Of a stretch of DNA of 64,000 nucleotides, positions 42,081-52,579 are shown piece by piece. The notes beneath the pieces were generated by a model. That model had not been told where the DNA came from, did no database searches, and worked only from the letters and a program-made list of their open reading frames with translations. A program made the translations under genes and the position numbers. Source of the stretch: Oopsacas minuta (Eukaryota > Porifera > Hexactinellida > Lyssacinosida > Leucopsacidae); assembly GCA_024704765.1 (NCBI GenBank), contig JAKMXF010000144.1, forward strand, positions 248,001 to 312,000, written 5' to 3'. Position 1 is the stretch's first letter, and each line of letters opens with the position of its first letter.

Positions 42081-42195
42081 TCTATTTATAGTAACAATTG
42101 TCAGAGAATAACATAGGTTCAAAGTGTCAAAATTGTGTCTCGAATTAATCAAATTAGAATAATGAATGGAATCAAACAAATATAGAATTGACCAA

Positions 42196-45168
42196 TTAGC
42201 TATCAGAGTTACCAAGCATTTTCTCTTCAAATCTAGCTAATGCATTCTCCACCAGTTTATCAGGAGGAATAGTTATCACCTCTTCATTAACAGCTGTTTC
42301 TTCTAACTTGTCCTCTTCAGACCCCTGAGAAGAGAAAGGTCTTCGTGTAGTTATAACCCCAGGTGTGAAAACGTCATCATTATACTCTTCATCATTTTGT
42401 GGAGTAATCTCATTTGTATCTGTATGTGATAATTTATAATTCGGGTCTGTAGCTACTTCCTCGCATATACTAATACGTTTAGACAGCTGTAGCTCTTCAT
42501 TAGCCTCCTCCAGGGAATCAGTACAGGATTTGGGTAGTTTAGGGAAATTGAAGTGTGCAGCAACAAATCCATTATCTTTACTGACGTAATCATTAACTTC
42601 TCCAGGAGAATCCTCAACGGATCCGTTAGATAATTCGTATTTAATCCCAGAGGCGTCTATCTCTTCGTGGAAAGAGCTACCCTCCTTAACAGGTGTCGAG
42701 TGGTCAAGTAAATTCTTCATAAACTTACTAGTCTTCTTGGGGAGCTTAACAGAACCATCATAAGGCCGTAATTTGAAACTAGACCGCTTATAAGTTGTCA
42801 GAAACAGTCGTTTCCTTCTCTTTCGTCTCCCTCGCCTGTTCAGTGGTTTATGTGGTTGTAGATCAAATATTGTATGTGAGGGACTATACCCATACATAGA
42901 GTTAATACTCTCATCCACTATATTAGTAGATTCTGTCTGTAAGTTATCTACTACAGAGTGTCTAGTGCTTAGATGGCGTTTACACTGCAGGTTACTTGGT
43001 GGTGGAATCCAGTGTAGAGCCGAGCTGTCAATGGTGTTCTTCTGCTTTGCTAGCTTTGACTTGTGTTCCTCTGTTTGTTGAGAAGAGAATGAGAACATTA
43101 GTTCTTTATTATCATTGTCAATTGATCGAATCTTTATCCAATCTTGAGATTCTAGTGTATCAGCTAGATCGAATGGATCAATACTTGTAGCTTGACTTAA
43201 GCTCTGTAGACATATATTATTCTTATCAGAGTTATGAATGAGATAATCAAGAATAGCAGACTTCCAAAAACTGATATAAGCCACACGGCCTAGTAGAGAT
43301 AGTGGTTTCTCTGGACTCCCAATCCTTTCCTCCCTCAAAGACAACAGATACGAGAATTGTATAAGAAACTTCCCATAACCTTGCTTCTGGTATGCAGGTA
43401 GTGTCATAATACAAGATAGATTGAATTTCTGTTGGTACTTCTCCTTACTAAAGTATCCTATTATGTGACAACCAGATTCATCGTTCTTTGTAAGCACATA
43501 AAATGTGAACGGTTCTACGTCATAATATAGTGTCTTATGATCTAAAAACAACTTTCCTAATAGACACAGGTTCTGGCAGTAAATTGTATTTGATTTCCCG
43601 TCAATCTCAAACACGGAGTGATCGTCCTTTCGGTATATCTCTCTTGCGGGCGGATGAGTTAGTTTACACTTGGAATTGTGTCGCAATAACACCTCATACG
43701 ATTTCATATATTTGAGACAGAATTCACAGATATATAGTATAGATAGGAGAGCATATTCCTGTGGATAAACTGATGTGTACCAGGTATCTATTTCGTATTG
43801 TCCAAGGTGGATTTTAGGCGGGAGACACTTTGGGTTGTTAACAATAGAGTTCTGATTGGGTGTGACACGGATAGCGGACAGGTTCCTAGCCTGATAGAAT
43901 AGGTTCCCCTCTTCCACAGGTACCCCCTCTATTAGAGGACTAATAGACATCGGGTGAGGAGAACCTATCGGTTTAGGAATCTTTCTCTTTCTACCGGGAC
44001 CGGTGGACTTATGGGGGAGAGGGGAGGTGGAAGGGATCCTTGGCTTCTTAGGTGATCTAAAGGAATGTGTGGGTAGAGAATCAAAGAGTTTAGATTTATC
44101 ACGGACAGAAGATCGTGTTCTCTTGATTGGCTGTGGAGATCTGGGTATATTCTTCTCAGCTCGGATTATAGCAGCTATTTCCCTCTTAGTCTTAGGGACA
44201 AGAGGTCGGCCTAGAGACAGGGGTCTATCTACCTCACTTTCAGGGGGTGTGACAGGCTCACACATGTAACAGTACCACTTCCCTCGGGGCATTTCAAATA
44301 GGGGAGGTTCTAGACAATCCATATGATACCCTTTATCACATGAATCACAAATCAATAGTTTATTACTAGTGGATACAGCTTTATCCCTGACAGAACATAG
44401 AGCACACATCTTACAGTCTAAACACTGCCATTCCTCGGCCCGAATCTTCGCCACTAACTTTTGACTGTATTTCAAACAGCTGGGGTGTCCGCTGTTGCCA
44501 CATAAATGACACGATAAAAGGTCTTCGTGTTGATGGTGTTTATTGTCCTCTGCCGTGCACAGACAGAAGGAGCACAGCTGATTGGGCTTAACAGGGCCCC
44601 GTGAGTACAACTTAAACTTCTTGCTAGGAAATCTATATTTATACGGCTTCACTTGACACCTAATCAATCGTCCTTGTTTCACACATCTCTCTAAAGTACT
44701 ATAAATAGAATTCAGTAGAATAGTAGTCTTTAGTAGAGAATATTTCACTAACATTCTATCTGTAATCTCTTCTACACTCGCGTTTTCTATCATAGCATTA
44801 TCCTTAAGTTCTATCACAGATCTTCTCACCATATATGACATGTCAGAATTGGTTATGCCGAGTTTGTCGTCTGGGAGAGATCCGTTTTCCAGGTAAAAGA
44901 ATCCCCCTCTAGAGTATGTCCGAATTACAGAGCCTATTTCTATCGCCTCGGCCATTAACGTGTTTAGTTTTTTCAACGGGACGTTAAGACGGTTGTGTAG
45001 AATTGATTTGATAGTGGGTTCAGGAATACGGATCCCTTGTAGTACTCTGGAGCCCAAATGTCTTCCGAGTCTGAGAGCTTCTCTCACTAAAGAGACAGGA
45101 GTACCTTGAATATCTCCCGACGGTACCAGCTCTGTCTTTGGACTTATCCTCCTCCGTCGCTCTGTCAT
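42196..45168 (-). CDS. KAT6A: KAT6-type MYST histone acetyltransferase
   Basis: A single exon encodes 990 residues. Residues 1-95 resemble the SAMD1-like winged helix at the KAT6 N-terminus, followed by an H15-like region (about 95-180). The double PHD finger (about 199-305) has CSFC...CHLC...C...CLDC, then CALC...CDSC...C...CYMC. The MYST domain (about 460-740) has a C2HC finger (CEFCLKYMKSYEVLLRHNSKC pattern), the active-site cysteine in LSCIMTLPAYQKQGYG and the acetyl-CoA loop QKQGYGKFL, then the glutamate in EKPLS. KAT6A/B (MOZ/MORF) acetylate H3K9/K14/K23 in the BRPF-ING5-MEAF6 complex; the PHDs read H3K14 acylation. The C-terminal tail is short (about 250 residues) compared with vertebrates and lacks the long serine/methionine region. 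Confidence 0.93.
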   Translation of the reverse strand: MTERRRRISPKTELVPSGDIQGTPVSLVREALRLGRHLGSRVLQGIRIPEPTIKSILHNRLNVPLKKLNTLMAEAIEIGSVIRTYSRGGFFYLENGSLPDDKLGITNSDMSYMVRRSVIELKDNAMIENASVEEITDRMLVKYSLLKTTILLNSIYSTLERCVKQGRLIRCQVKPYKYRFPSKKFKLYSRGPVKPNQLCSFCLCTAEDNKHHQHEDLLSCHLCGNSGHPSCLKYSQKLVAKIRAEEWQCLDCKMCALCSVRDKAVSTSNKLLICDSCDKGYHMDCLEPPLFEMPRGKWYCYMCEPVTPPESEVDRPLSLGRPLVPKTKREIAAIIRAEKNIPRSPQPIKRTRSSVRDKSKLFDSLPTHSFRSPKKPRIPSTSPLPHKSTGPGRKRKIPKPIGSPHPMSISPLIEGVPVEEGNLFYQARNLSAIRVTPNQNSIVNNPKCLPPKIHLGQYEIDTWYTSVYPQEYALLSILYICEFCLKYMKSYEVLLRHNSKCKLTHPPAREIYRKDDHSVFEIDGKSNTIYCQNLCLLGKLFLDHKTLYYDVEPFTFYVLTKNDESGCHIIGYFSKEKYQQKFNLSCIMTLPAYQKQGYGKFLIQFSYLLSLREERIGSPEKPLSLLGRVAYISFWKSAILDYLIHNSDKNNICLQSLSQATSIDPFDLADTLESQDWIKIRSIDNDNKELMFSFSSQQTEEHKSKLAKQKNTIDSSALHWIPPPSNLQCKRHLSTRHSVVDNLQTESTNIVDESINSMYGYSPSHTIFDLQPHKPLNRRGRRKRRKRLFLTTYKRSSFKLRPYDGSVKLPKKTSKFMKNLLDHSTPVKEGSSFHEEIDASGIKYELSNGSVEDSPGEVNDYVSKDNGFVAAHFNFPKLPKSCTDSLEEANEELQLSKRISICEEVATDPNYKLSHTDTNEITPQNDEEYNDDVFTPGVITTRRPFSSQGSEEDKLEETAVNEEVITIPPDKLVENALARFEEKMLGNSDS

Positions 45169-45290
45169 AGCTAATCAGAACTCAAATTTGTTAATGTTTG
45201 TAGCTTAAACTTTAGTAATAACTTCGAGTTTAATAAATATATAATAAAATAACACACAGAAATTCTATAAAGTGACAGGGTTACTGTTAG

Positions 45291-47639
45291 TCATTGCATA
45301 TTCAAGAAGTTTCGCATCTGAACTATACCCTCCGACACCTTATTAGCCTCAGTCAGCTGATTAATCACACGGGACCGCTGCTTAACTTTTGGTACCTCAA
45401 CATTATCCATCTCAGCTGCTTGGTTCTTTATAACTTGTATGATGAGTTCCCTATGCCCCATCAGCAGAGTTTTAATCTCTTCCAAAACTTCACTATTATG
45501 TAAGGTGTCTGCTCTTAACTTTTCTACATTTTTACCTAAACTATTGAGAGGGGGAACTTCCCATTTATCGAGAATATTCTTTGGGTTTTTTATAACTTCT
45601 AACGGTTTGAAATGTTTTGTTCTGAAGTCTTTCATGCAGATAGCGAACAGGGAATTGTGTTCTATCCTAGCGAGAATCCAAGCTCGATTTTTATAGAGTT
45701 TTCTTTGCGCGTCACTCCACACGTTTTGGTATGTATCGCTCATTTGAGCGATTATCAGATTCAGGAAGACAACGATAACGAAGAATAGGAATGTGACATG
45801 TAACAATAGACTAAGCCAACCAAATCCACAAGTGCTACATGGCTGATAGTAATTGTCGAATACAGAACCAGATTCTACCATTACTCTAAACCCATTGAAT
45901 AAAACAAACCACCATTCACTGAGGAGGTATGTCTGATCCTGACAACGAGTTCTGCTAATGGAATTCGTACTGTTACCAGAGGGGCAATATATGTGAGGTG
46001 TTCGTGCAGCGTCTACTACACCTTCAAATTTAAGTGCCAAATATGTCGCGCCAGAAAAAGCGAAGAGGAACATCGCGAAAATAATAGAAAAGGGGACAAT
46101 ATCATATCTAAGAATACTCGAAATAATCTCTACATACGCGCCAGTAGTCCTTAGAACAACCGCGAACTTATAGCCTCGCATAACATTGAGTAGATAAGCA
46201 ATAGAAGCGAATAACCATTGAGCATTTTCAGCCTGAGCGTTCTGTGAGAATCTAAGCGGAATAATCAATAGTGAGAATACTATAGCTAACAGATCCAGAT
46301 AGTTATACCAGTCTTGTAGGTATTTTAGTTTATGTCGAAACATTTGGAAAATCTCTGAAGCTAAATTCCAGAATGTGAAGATAAGATATATAACTTCACA
46401 GAGCAGTCTTATTATATTAGCTCCAGTTACAGATGGGTAGAAATAATGTTTCGCATTGTCCTCACGGGCCGCGAGTATAAAAGCGATGGACATAACGAGC
46501 ATATGAATGAGGAACGATAGACATTGCACTAAGAATCTAACTCTACCAAATTTCTTCCATTTATATCTAAGCAATAGACGTACTGTCTCATGATACACAA
46601 TCTCTTCATAGCCAGAACGCGCTATAATGTGCAGACAGGATTTCTGATGTCTGTTAAAGTTAGCTTGTCCAGGTTGGAAGCCTTTGCGATCTGCCTCTAG
46701 AATCCCGTAATGCAAATGGTAGGTGTTCTCTGTCATCTGGTCTAATACCTTCATAGAGTCTAACACTATGTGTATAGTCTCACTGAACTCTCCAGCATGT
46801 TCTAGCATCGTGTGGAATGACAATCGACTGGGTTCGTGCCCTACCGCCGTGAAAATTCTCCTTACCTCATATGCTGGCATTGCTTCACCTATATAAGCAG
46901 CTACTGCATCTTGTTTGTGAAAGATAGCAACCTCAAACGGAGTGTCACCGTCCTTATTCTTAGCATAAACGAGTGAGAGAACTTCAACAAGTTTCTTTGC
47001 TATTTCTATTGATCCATTCTTCGCTACTAGGTGTAGCGGAGTATTCATATCATGATCAAGAGCAAGAGAAGAAGCTCCTCTCGCAAGGAGAGCTTTCACG
47101 AATATATTAATAGTATCTTTACTGAAAGGGCTACTAAGTATGTTAATCAGAGCAGAGTTAAGTGACTCAGAAGCTGCTACATATCTATCCGTGTACACAT
47201 CGATAACAGCTTCAGTCCTTGACATATTATTCTCAGAGCTCTTCCTACAGACTTCTTTATGAAATTCATCGGTTTCATCTTGTATTGCTAATTCAATCCG
47301 TATCTCCATCGGAGAGGTGTGAGTCTCCTGGAGTAATGACGTCATTATGTCGCCCTGTACCTCTTCTTTAGTCTCAGAGTCTACTTTACTGTCTGAGAAT
47401 AATTTAAATATTCCTCTCCCCTTAAACATATCCCCCCATCTCTTGCCGAGGGACAGACCGAGTGATTTGCTGTGTCCTGAACGATCAGGACTAGGAGAGC
47501 GGGGTGAGAAGGTCCGTCGAGTTGAGAGATCGTACATGACGTTATCATTTTCTCTATCGTGGTAAGAATCTGGCTGGGAGGTGGCTACAATTATAACAGG
47601 CTTGAGTGGAGTAATAGTCTCCTCAGAAGATGGTTCCAT
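45291..47639 (-). CDS. Ankyrin-repeat TRP cation channel (TRPV/TRPA-like)
   Basis: A single exon encodes about 782 residues from ATG 47639. The N-terminus has a disordered part (1-150), then ankyrin repeats (about 180-300, TPLHLVAKNG, KDGDTPFEVAIFHK). The core has six membrane segments: S1 VRFLVQCLSFLIHML, S2 around IIRLLCEVIYLIF, S3 NYLDLLAIVFSLL, S4 around LLNVMRGYKFAVV, S5 IIFAMFLFAFSGATY and S6 VTFLFFVIVVFLNLIIAQMS. The region after S6 (SDTYQNVW) resembles the TRP box zone. The S4-S5/S5 segment (RTTGAYVEIISSILRYDIVPF) fits TRPV best, but the pore loop (WWFVLFNGFRVMVESGS) lacks the TRPV GMGD/E filter. TRP channels are calcium-permeable sensors. Assignment to a subfamily is uncertain. An acceptor-like TTGGTAG lies just upstream, so a 5' non-coding exon is possible. 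Confidence 0.8.
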   Translation of the reverse strand: MEPSSEETITPLKPVIIVATSQPDSYHDRENDNVMYDLSTRRTFSPRSPSPDRSGHSKSLGLSLGKRWGDMFKGRGIFKLFSDSKVDSETKEEVQGDIMTSLLQETHTSPMEIRIELAIQDETDEFHKEVCRKSSENNMSRTEAVIDVYTDRYVAASESLNSALINILSSPFSKDTINIFVKALLARGASSLALDHDMNTPLHLVAKNGSIEIAKKLVEVLSLVYAKNKDGDTPFEVAIFHKQDAVAAYIGEAMPAYEVRRIFTAVGHEPSRLSFHTMLEHAGEFSETIHIVLDSMKVLDQMTENTYHLHYGILEADRKGFQPGQANFNRHQKSCLHIIARSGYEEIVYHETVRLLLRYKWKKFGRVRFLVQCLSFLIHMLVMSIAFILAAREDNAKHYFYPSVTGANIIRLLCEVIYLIFTFWNLASEIFQMFRHKLKYLQDWYNYLDLLAIVFSLLIIPLRFSQNAQAENAQWLFASIAYLLNVMRGYKFAVVLRTTGAYVEIISSILRYDIVPFSIIFAMFLFAFSGATYLALKFEGVVDAARTPHIYCPSGNSTNSISRTRCQDQTYLLSEWWFVLFNGFRVMVESGSVFDNYYQPCSTCGFGWLSLLLHVTFLFFVIVVFLNLIIAQMSDTYQNVWSDAQRKLYKNRAWILARIEHNSLFAICMKDFRTKHFKPLEVIKNPKNILDKWEVPPLNSLGKNVEKLRADTLHNSEVLEEIKTLLMGHRELIIQVIKNQAAEMDNVEVPKVKQRSRVINQLTEANKVSEGIVQMRNFLNMQ

Positions 47640-47865
47640 ACAATCTGTACTAATTACAGCTACCAAAAAATAATGAATTCTTAAAATATATTGAATTAAG
47701 AATCAGAGGGAGAGGGGAATCCTGAGAGTCGCTAGATTATAAGTAAACTGTTGTAATGTTGAGAATAGCCTAAAATATATCATACAAAGATTCGTCATCA
47801 TTTCGTAAATAACAGCTAGATATAATTATCGTCATCTTCTCCATATCTCTCCCTCTCCCTAAATA

Positions 47866-50800
47866 TCAAAATGTAAAACCAAAGCCTAAATCAGCTGCTA
47901 GTGCGTATTCAAGTTCTAACCTCTGTCTCCATTTCCTAATCTGACCTCTGATATCACTCTCTCTATCCTAATTAAATACGAGAGAGTATTAATCAAACAA
48001 ATGACAGTTAACCACCACTCTATCGAACCCTCAGGGAAGGAAGATATGTGCGAGATAGCGGTATGTGGAAGGATGTATCGACTGTATTTATTGACTATTC
48101 GTTGACCACCACATGTATATTAAACCAAACCATACGGAGAGTATCCAATTTCCTCTGTTCAGTATTATACAATTTATAGGGACACAATATAAATGTTTAC
48201 AAGTGGTCTAGAATTCAACGAATCATTATTTAGAGATGACCTTCTCCTCAGAGAAGTAACACCTTCTGACATAAATAACACAAATGATATAGGCGGCATG
48301 ACACCACTTCACTGGTTATGCTTAAAACACCTTTATTGTGACACAATACGACAACAAGAGAGCAACCTCCAACTAATTGAGAATTTGCTCGTATTCCATG
48401 GAGCTGATCCTAATATTATGACAAGTACACTCTCCTACACACCTCTACACATTCTTAGTTTAGGTAAGAACTCAGAGGAAAAGGAAATATCCAATATATG
48501 GACATTTCTTAAAGACAAAATACGTGACGAACATACAAATATAAATGAAGAATTAGCGATAAAAACAGCTGTAAGAGTACTATTAGAAAATGGCGCCAGA
48601 ATTATACCGAATAGAACACATAATTTGACACCTCTGGGTCTGTTTATGATGCGACTGGGTAAGGAAGATATGGAAATAGAAAACGTGTACGAATTCTTCC
48701 CAGTATCTCTCCGATTGAGAGATTTATTTGAGATGAATACAATAAAATTATGTGAATTTAGAAATAGAGAAGTGTTACTTAAAATAGTATCATTATCAAT
48801 CAAGCATGGATATGGGTATCTAGGGAGTTTAGATTGGAATGTATCAGGATTATCACGACTTTTGCCACAAGATTGTGATCAGCTGATACTCGTATACACA
48901 CAGGGGACATTTCAGGGTAAGCTCCTGCCAGACTATATCCCACTAGTACTCAACTCGGAAAATCAGGATAGAAATGAAATATTCCCTCTCAAATGTAAAT
49001 TGCTAGACGAAATGAAAAATACAACTCTTGTCTATGAGAAATTCGGTATAACAGGGCTGAAAGCTGCTCTGAACCTTATTATTTGTGAAGAATCAATGTA
49101 TATTTCCTTTGAGGAGATTCTCGTTTTATATTCAACCAAATTGTCAGATTTATCAATGAAAAATGGGCTAGAACCGTTCGAAGAAATGTTCAGTATATTC
49201 GTGGATGTTGTAGCAGAAAGGTTTAGAATTAAAACCAACACTAAAAGCATGAACACAGTAGGATCTGTCTGTCTATTAATTCTACTGGAATTGTTGGGAG
49301 CAAGAAAACAAGACAAACACATAGTCAAGCGGATACTCTCCTCGTTAATAGCTAAATATGAGATGAATGCTATTCTACATTCAATCGTAGATGTTATGTC
49401 TTGTAACAAAACACAGTATCTAGTTATTACCGGAGAAAGAAGTCATAAATTAGCAAATTTCAAATGGAAAACACATATAGAAATTATCTTAGAATTCTTA
49501 GACACACAAATCAATAATTTGGATGAAGATGGCAACACTTGTTTATTTGTAGCGATTAATAACATGGATATACACATAATAACAGAGCTGTTAACGCATA
49601 ATGCATATCCATACGCTAGAAATACAGACGGAAATACTTGTATTTTACTTATCAGGGACATGTTAACTAATGTACATGAAGTGTCACCACTGAGACAGAA
49701 AATAGACTTATTAGATTCATCTCCTCCAATGCTTAAAGTTCTATCAGCCGAGCTAATAATATCACATACAGGATTACGAATTAGTGAGGATAATCTAGCT
49801 GCTAGTGCCAGGAACATATTAGTATTACATGGATATAAATTCAAGAACTGACTGACCTCTTGGACAGCTGCCTTAGCCCTCATTCTAGCACGTTCTGCTT
49901 TCTGATCTTGTCTCACTAGATACATATAGAAATAAGCATATTTATTCAAATGAGAGAAGTACAAATATCAGTTGCTTACAATGTTTTGATATTTTGTTTT
50001 GCATTTTAAGCTGCATCTGTTCGAAATGGGTCATTTTGGGCTAAAATTCAGGAAAGAATGAATCGAACATAAATGTATATATATATAAGCACCATGTACC
50101 CTACAAGGACAACACTTGTTTACCTGATCATTAACTTTATCTATTTTCCTATTAACAAATCAACAATAAACATAAACACAGCTGTTAATCTAACTCAATT
50201 TAACATACTTAACATTTGGAGAAGTTAGACCAGCTGTATTGCTATTCCTCCTAACAGGATCTGAATCACTACTAGAGCTATCAGGTGAATACTTTACTTC
50301 CCTAAAGTGTGATATTATTATACAACTCATATTTAGGGGGTAATCATCTCGCCGAGGGTGCCTGTACTAACCTCTTGGCTTTGTAATGATAAGATCGTCT
50401 CTCTCTACTCCTAGATCTTGTTCTAGACCTACTGGATGATGAGGTATATCGTTTATGCCTTCTATGTCTCCCACGATATCTATCTCTGGAAATAGACCTC
50501 TTATTTCTAGTGCTAGAGTGAGATCTAGATCTACGGGACCTCTTCACATGCTGTTTAGTCCTCTTCTTAGATTTGTTATCATGACCTGATCCAAATTCTG
50601 TGATATACTCAATCTTCCCAGACTCAGCTGATGACGAGCTAGCTGACCTGTCCCAGTGGGGACGGGAAGGAGGATAGGTAGGACTCGCCCGACACGCGTA
50701 GCTACAACAATAGTACAAATCCCATACCGATATTTAGTCCCACAATTTTCGGGATAGTAGCTCGTTAGAAAGAGAATTTACTGTATTTTAAGGTTATTAG

Positions 50801-52300
50801 AATTACACTCATTAGCCTCCAACCAAGTATATAATAATACCTAAGAGGCGAAGAGGATCTGAATCTTGTTTCAGGTGCTAGTCTAGATCTTAGTTCCATC
50901 TTGAGAGCTCTCCTCTCGCGTCTGGTCCCTCCTTTACTCTGTTACACAGTATAAATATAATTATCTGTGAAATGTATAGAAATACCTTCGTTAGAGCTTT
51001 CTGTTTCTCTAGGTATAATTCTTTGTTGTGTAGCTTATGCTCTGCTAAATCACCTCGATGGTAACTGTAAGATAATGTCAACAAACAAACAAACAAACAA
51101 ACAAACAAACAGCCAACATAACTTACTTAGAAAATGGTTTGGCTTTTATTCCAAACTGTGTCGCTATCCCATTCAGTGAGTCAATCTAATATAATAATAT
51201 CAAACTTGTTAAAAACTTATGTGTAATATGAAACAAACCTGTTTAGTTTCTAACACGTCTAGATCCAAGTCATTCCCTATAGATTAGCAGTTATACATAT
51301 TCTAAAAAGGTGTGAAAAGCTTGATACTCACCGATCTCACTGAGGATATCCTCCTCATAATTATCATCAGGGGAGTCAGGAGTATTATCCACTGCTTGGA
51401 TACTGCTAATCTCCATAGGCATGCTCTTATCATAATGATATCCTATTGCTGTTTTGTTAGAAGACTTTCTATGTAAAATAACAAATATGGAAATGTTTAT
51501 AAATTTATTTGTTGTTGTTTACTTTTCGTGATGTGTTGGTTTAGAAATAGGATACAATTCATTGATGTTTATTTCTGCTAAAGCTGTCTCTTGTGAAACT
51601 AAATGAGTAGAATAATAACAACAACAAATAACAATGAATAACAAACATACTTCCTTTGAATTTGTTATAAACCAGCTGTCTGTATCTCTCATAATCACAT
51701 TTAGATTCAAGCTCAGAATCCCGAGAACTAAAAGATGTGAAAATATAGAACGTATTTGGTAACAACATCCCCATAGTTACCTGTGTGCAGATTTGGAATG
51801 CTCTGTGATATAGTCTAGATGTGCCAATCCATCAAATCTATTACTCAACAATAAACAGGTCTCTGTGTGTATTTACCATAATCATTACCTTGACATCATG
51901 ACGTCACTATTTCCCTGCCATGGTACACTACACAAACACAATACAGCTCACATACAAATACACATAGATTTGTATTAATATAAAAATAGCTATCAAGTAA
52001 TGTATTATCATATAAGAGTCTGTTTCTGTGAAGAAATACAACTAACAGACACTGACAGGACTGAATATTCATTGTTTGATACAGAGGGGTTGAGGTGGAG
52101 CTTACAAGTAGTGCCAGTTATGCGTAACAGCTGGAGAGGATCACTTTTCTAAAACATAATAATCAAACCTCATATGACAGAGTATTATAATTGATAAATA
52201 CCATTTTCTCATAGTGATCCTTACGACGCTCAGCTCTCTTCTGATAGTCTATAAGCATTCCTTTGACCTTCTTTTCCTGCTTCCTAGATTCATGCCACAT
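47866..52300 (-). CDS. CLASRP: CLASRP, SR-rich splicing regulator (17 exons)
   Basis: Exons (high to low): 52202-52300, 52051-52148, 51889-51927, 51781-51837, 51651-51727, 51523-51598, 51332-51468, 51239-51276, 51127-51185, 50986-51064, 50841-50938, 50372-50701, 50209-50301, 50124-50148, 49980-50040, 49857-49915, 47866-47967. All junctions are in phase, about 508 residues. The N-terminus MWHESRKQEKKVKGMLIDYQ fits the CLK4-associating SR protein, as do CDYERYRQLVYNKF, ININELYP, AIGYHYDKS and GKIEYITEFG. An RS domain follows (SRSRTRSRSRERRS), and LKMQNKISKH aligns with the conserved KLRMQKALNRQ. CLASRP acts in pre-mRNA splicing with CLK kinases. The 3' end of exon 2 (weak donor GTCTGT) and the last exon (1.9 kb away, past an antisense gene) are the least certain parts. 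Several exons are under 60 bp. Confidence 0.83.
48193..49851 (+). CDS. Ankyrin-repeat protein, probably nested in a CLASRP intron
   Basis: A single exon encodes 552 residues. Ankyrin-like repeats lie near the N-terminus (GGMTPLHWLCLKHL, HGADPNIMTSTLSYTPLHILSL, LLENGARIIPNRTHNLTPLG) and C-terminus (LDEDGNTCLFVAINNMDIHIITELL, ARNTDGNTCILLI), with about 280 residues of mixed helical sequence between. A split ankyrin layout occurs in FEM1 proteins, substrate receptors of Cullin-2 ligases, but I see no other FEM1 mark, so no name is given. The gene lies on the opposite strand between CLASRP exons 16 (ends 49857) and 17 (begins 47967), and its stop is six bases from exon 16. It starts 553 bp from the TRP channel start, with CLASRP's last exon in between. 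Confidence 0.7.
   Translation: MFTSGLEFNESLFRDDLLLREVTPSDINNTNDIGGMTPLHWLCLKHLYCDTIRQQESNLQLIENLLVFHGADPNIMTSTLSYTPLHILSLGKNSEEKEISNIWTFLKDKIRDEHTNINEELAIKTAVRVLLENGARIIPNRTHNLTPLGLFMMRLGKEDMEIENVYEFFPVSLRLRDLFEMNTIKLCEFRNREVLLKIVSLSIKHGYGYLGSLDWNVSGLSRLLPQDCDQLILVYTQGTFQGKLLPDYIPLVLNSENQDRNEIFPLKCKLLDEMKNTTLVYEKFGITGLKAALNLIICEESMYISFEEILVLYSTKLSDLSMKNGLEPFEEMFSIFVDVVAERFRIKTNTKSMNTVGSVCLLILLELLGARKQDKHIVKRILSSLIAKYEMNAILHSIVDVMSCNKTQYLVITGERSHKLANFKWKTHIEIILEFLDTQINNLDEDGNTCLFVAINNMDIHIITELLTHNAYPYARNTDGNTCILLIRDMLTNVHEVSPLRQKIDLLDSSPPMLKVLSAELIISHTGLRISEDNLAASARNILVLHGYKFKN
51080..51111. repeat. (CAAA)n microsatellite in CLASRP intron 9
   Basis: About eight CAAA units fill the middle of the 62-bp intron between exons 9 and 10 (51065-51126). 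Because the intron is so short, the repeat forms about half of it. Confidence 0.9.
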
Positions 52301-52579
52301 TCTAGTACGCATCAATAAATTACATAACCCGATAAGATATTGATTAATATCTCCTAGGATACATAACCCAAACAGGTCCAAACTTCCCGGACCCTAAATT
52401 TTGCCCCCCAATAGCCCCCAATAACTCTGCCACTCGATATTTATGTAAGAGTTTTTCAATTTCACATTTCTCCCAAGTTAAGAATTTGCTTATACAGAAT
52501 GGTTCTATTCTATTAAAACTATAACCAGTGAGGACAACTCGACTGCTATATACATGCTCAAAATTAAAGATTTTGTATT

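Noticed and set aside
42081-42230. N-terminal 50 codons extending MNS1 upstream
   Set aside because: They overlap the acetyltransferase gene, read as hydrophobic non-coding sequence and do not fit the family N-terminus.
49443-49856. Continuation of CLASRP exon 16 as coding antisense to the ankyrin gene
   Set aside because: The sequence is hydrophobic and unlike CLASRP; a good splice donor ends the exon at 49857.
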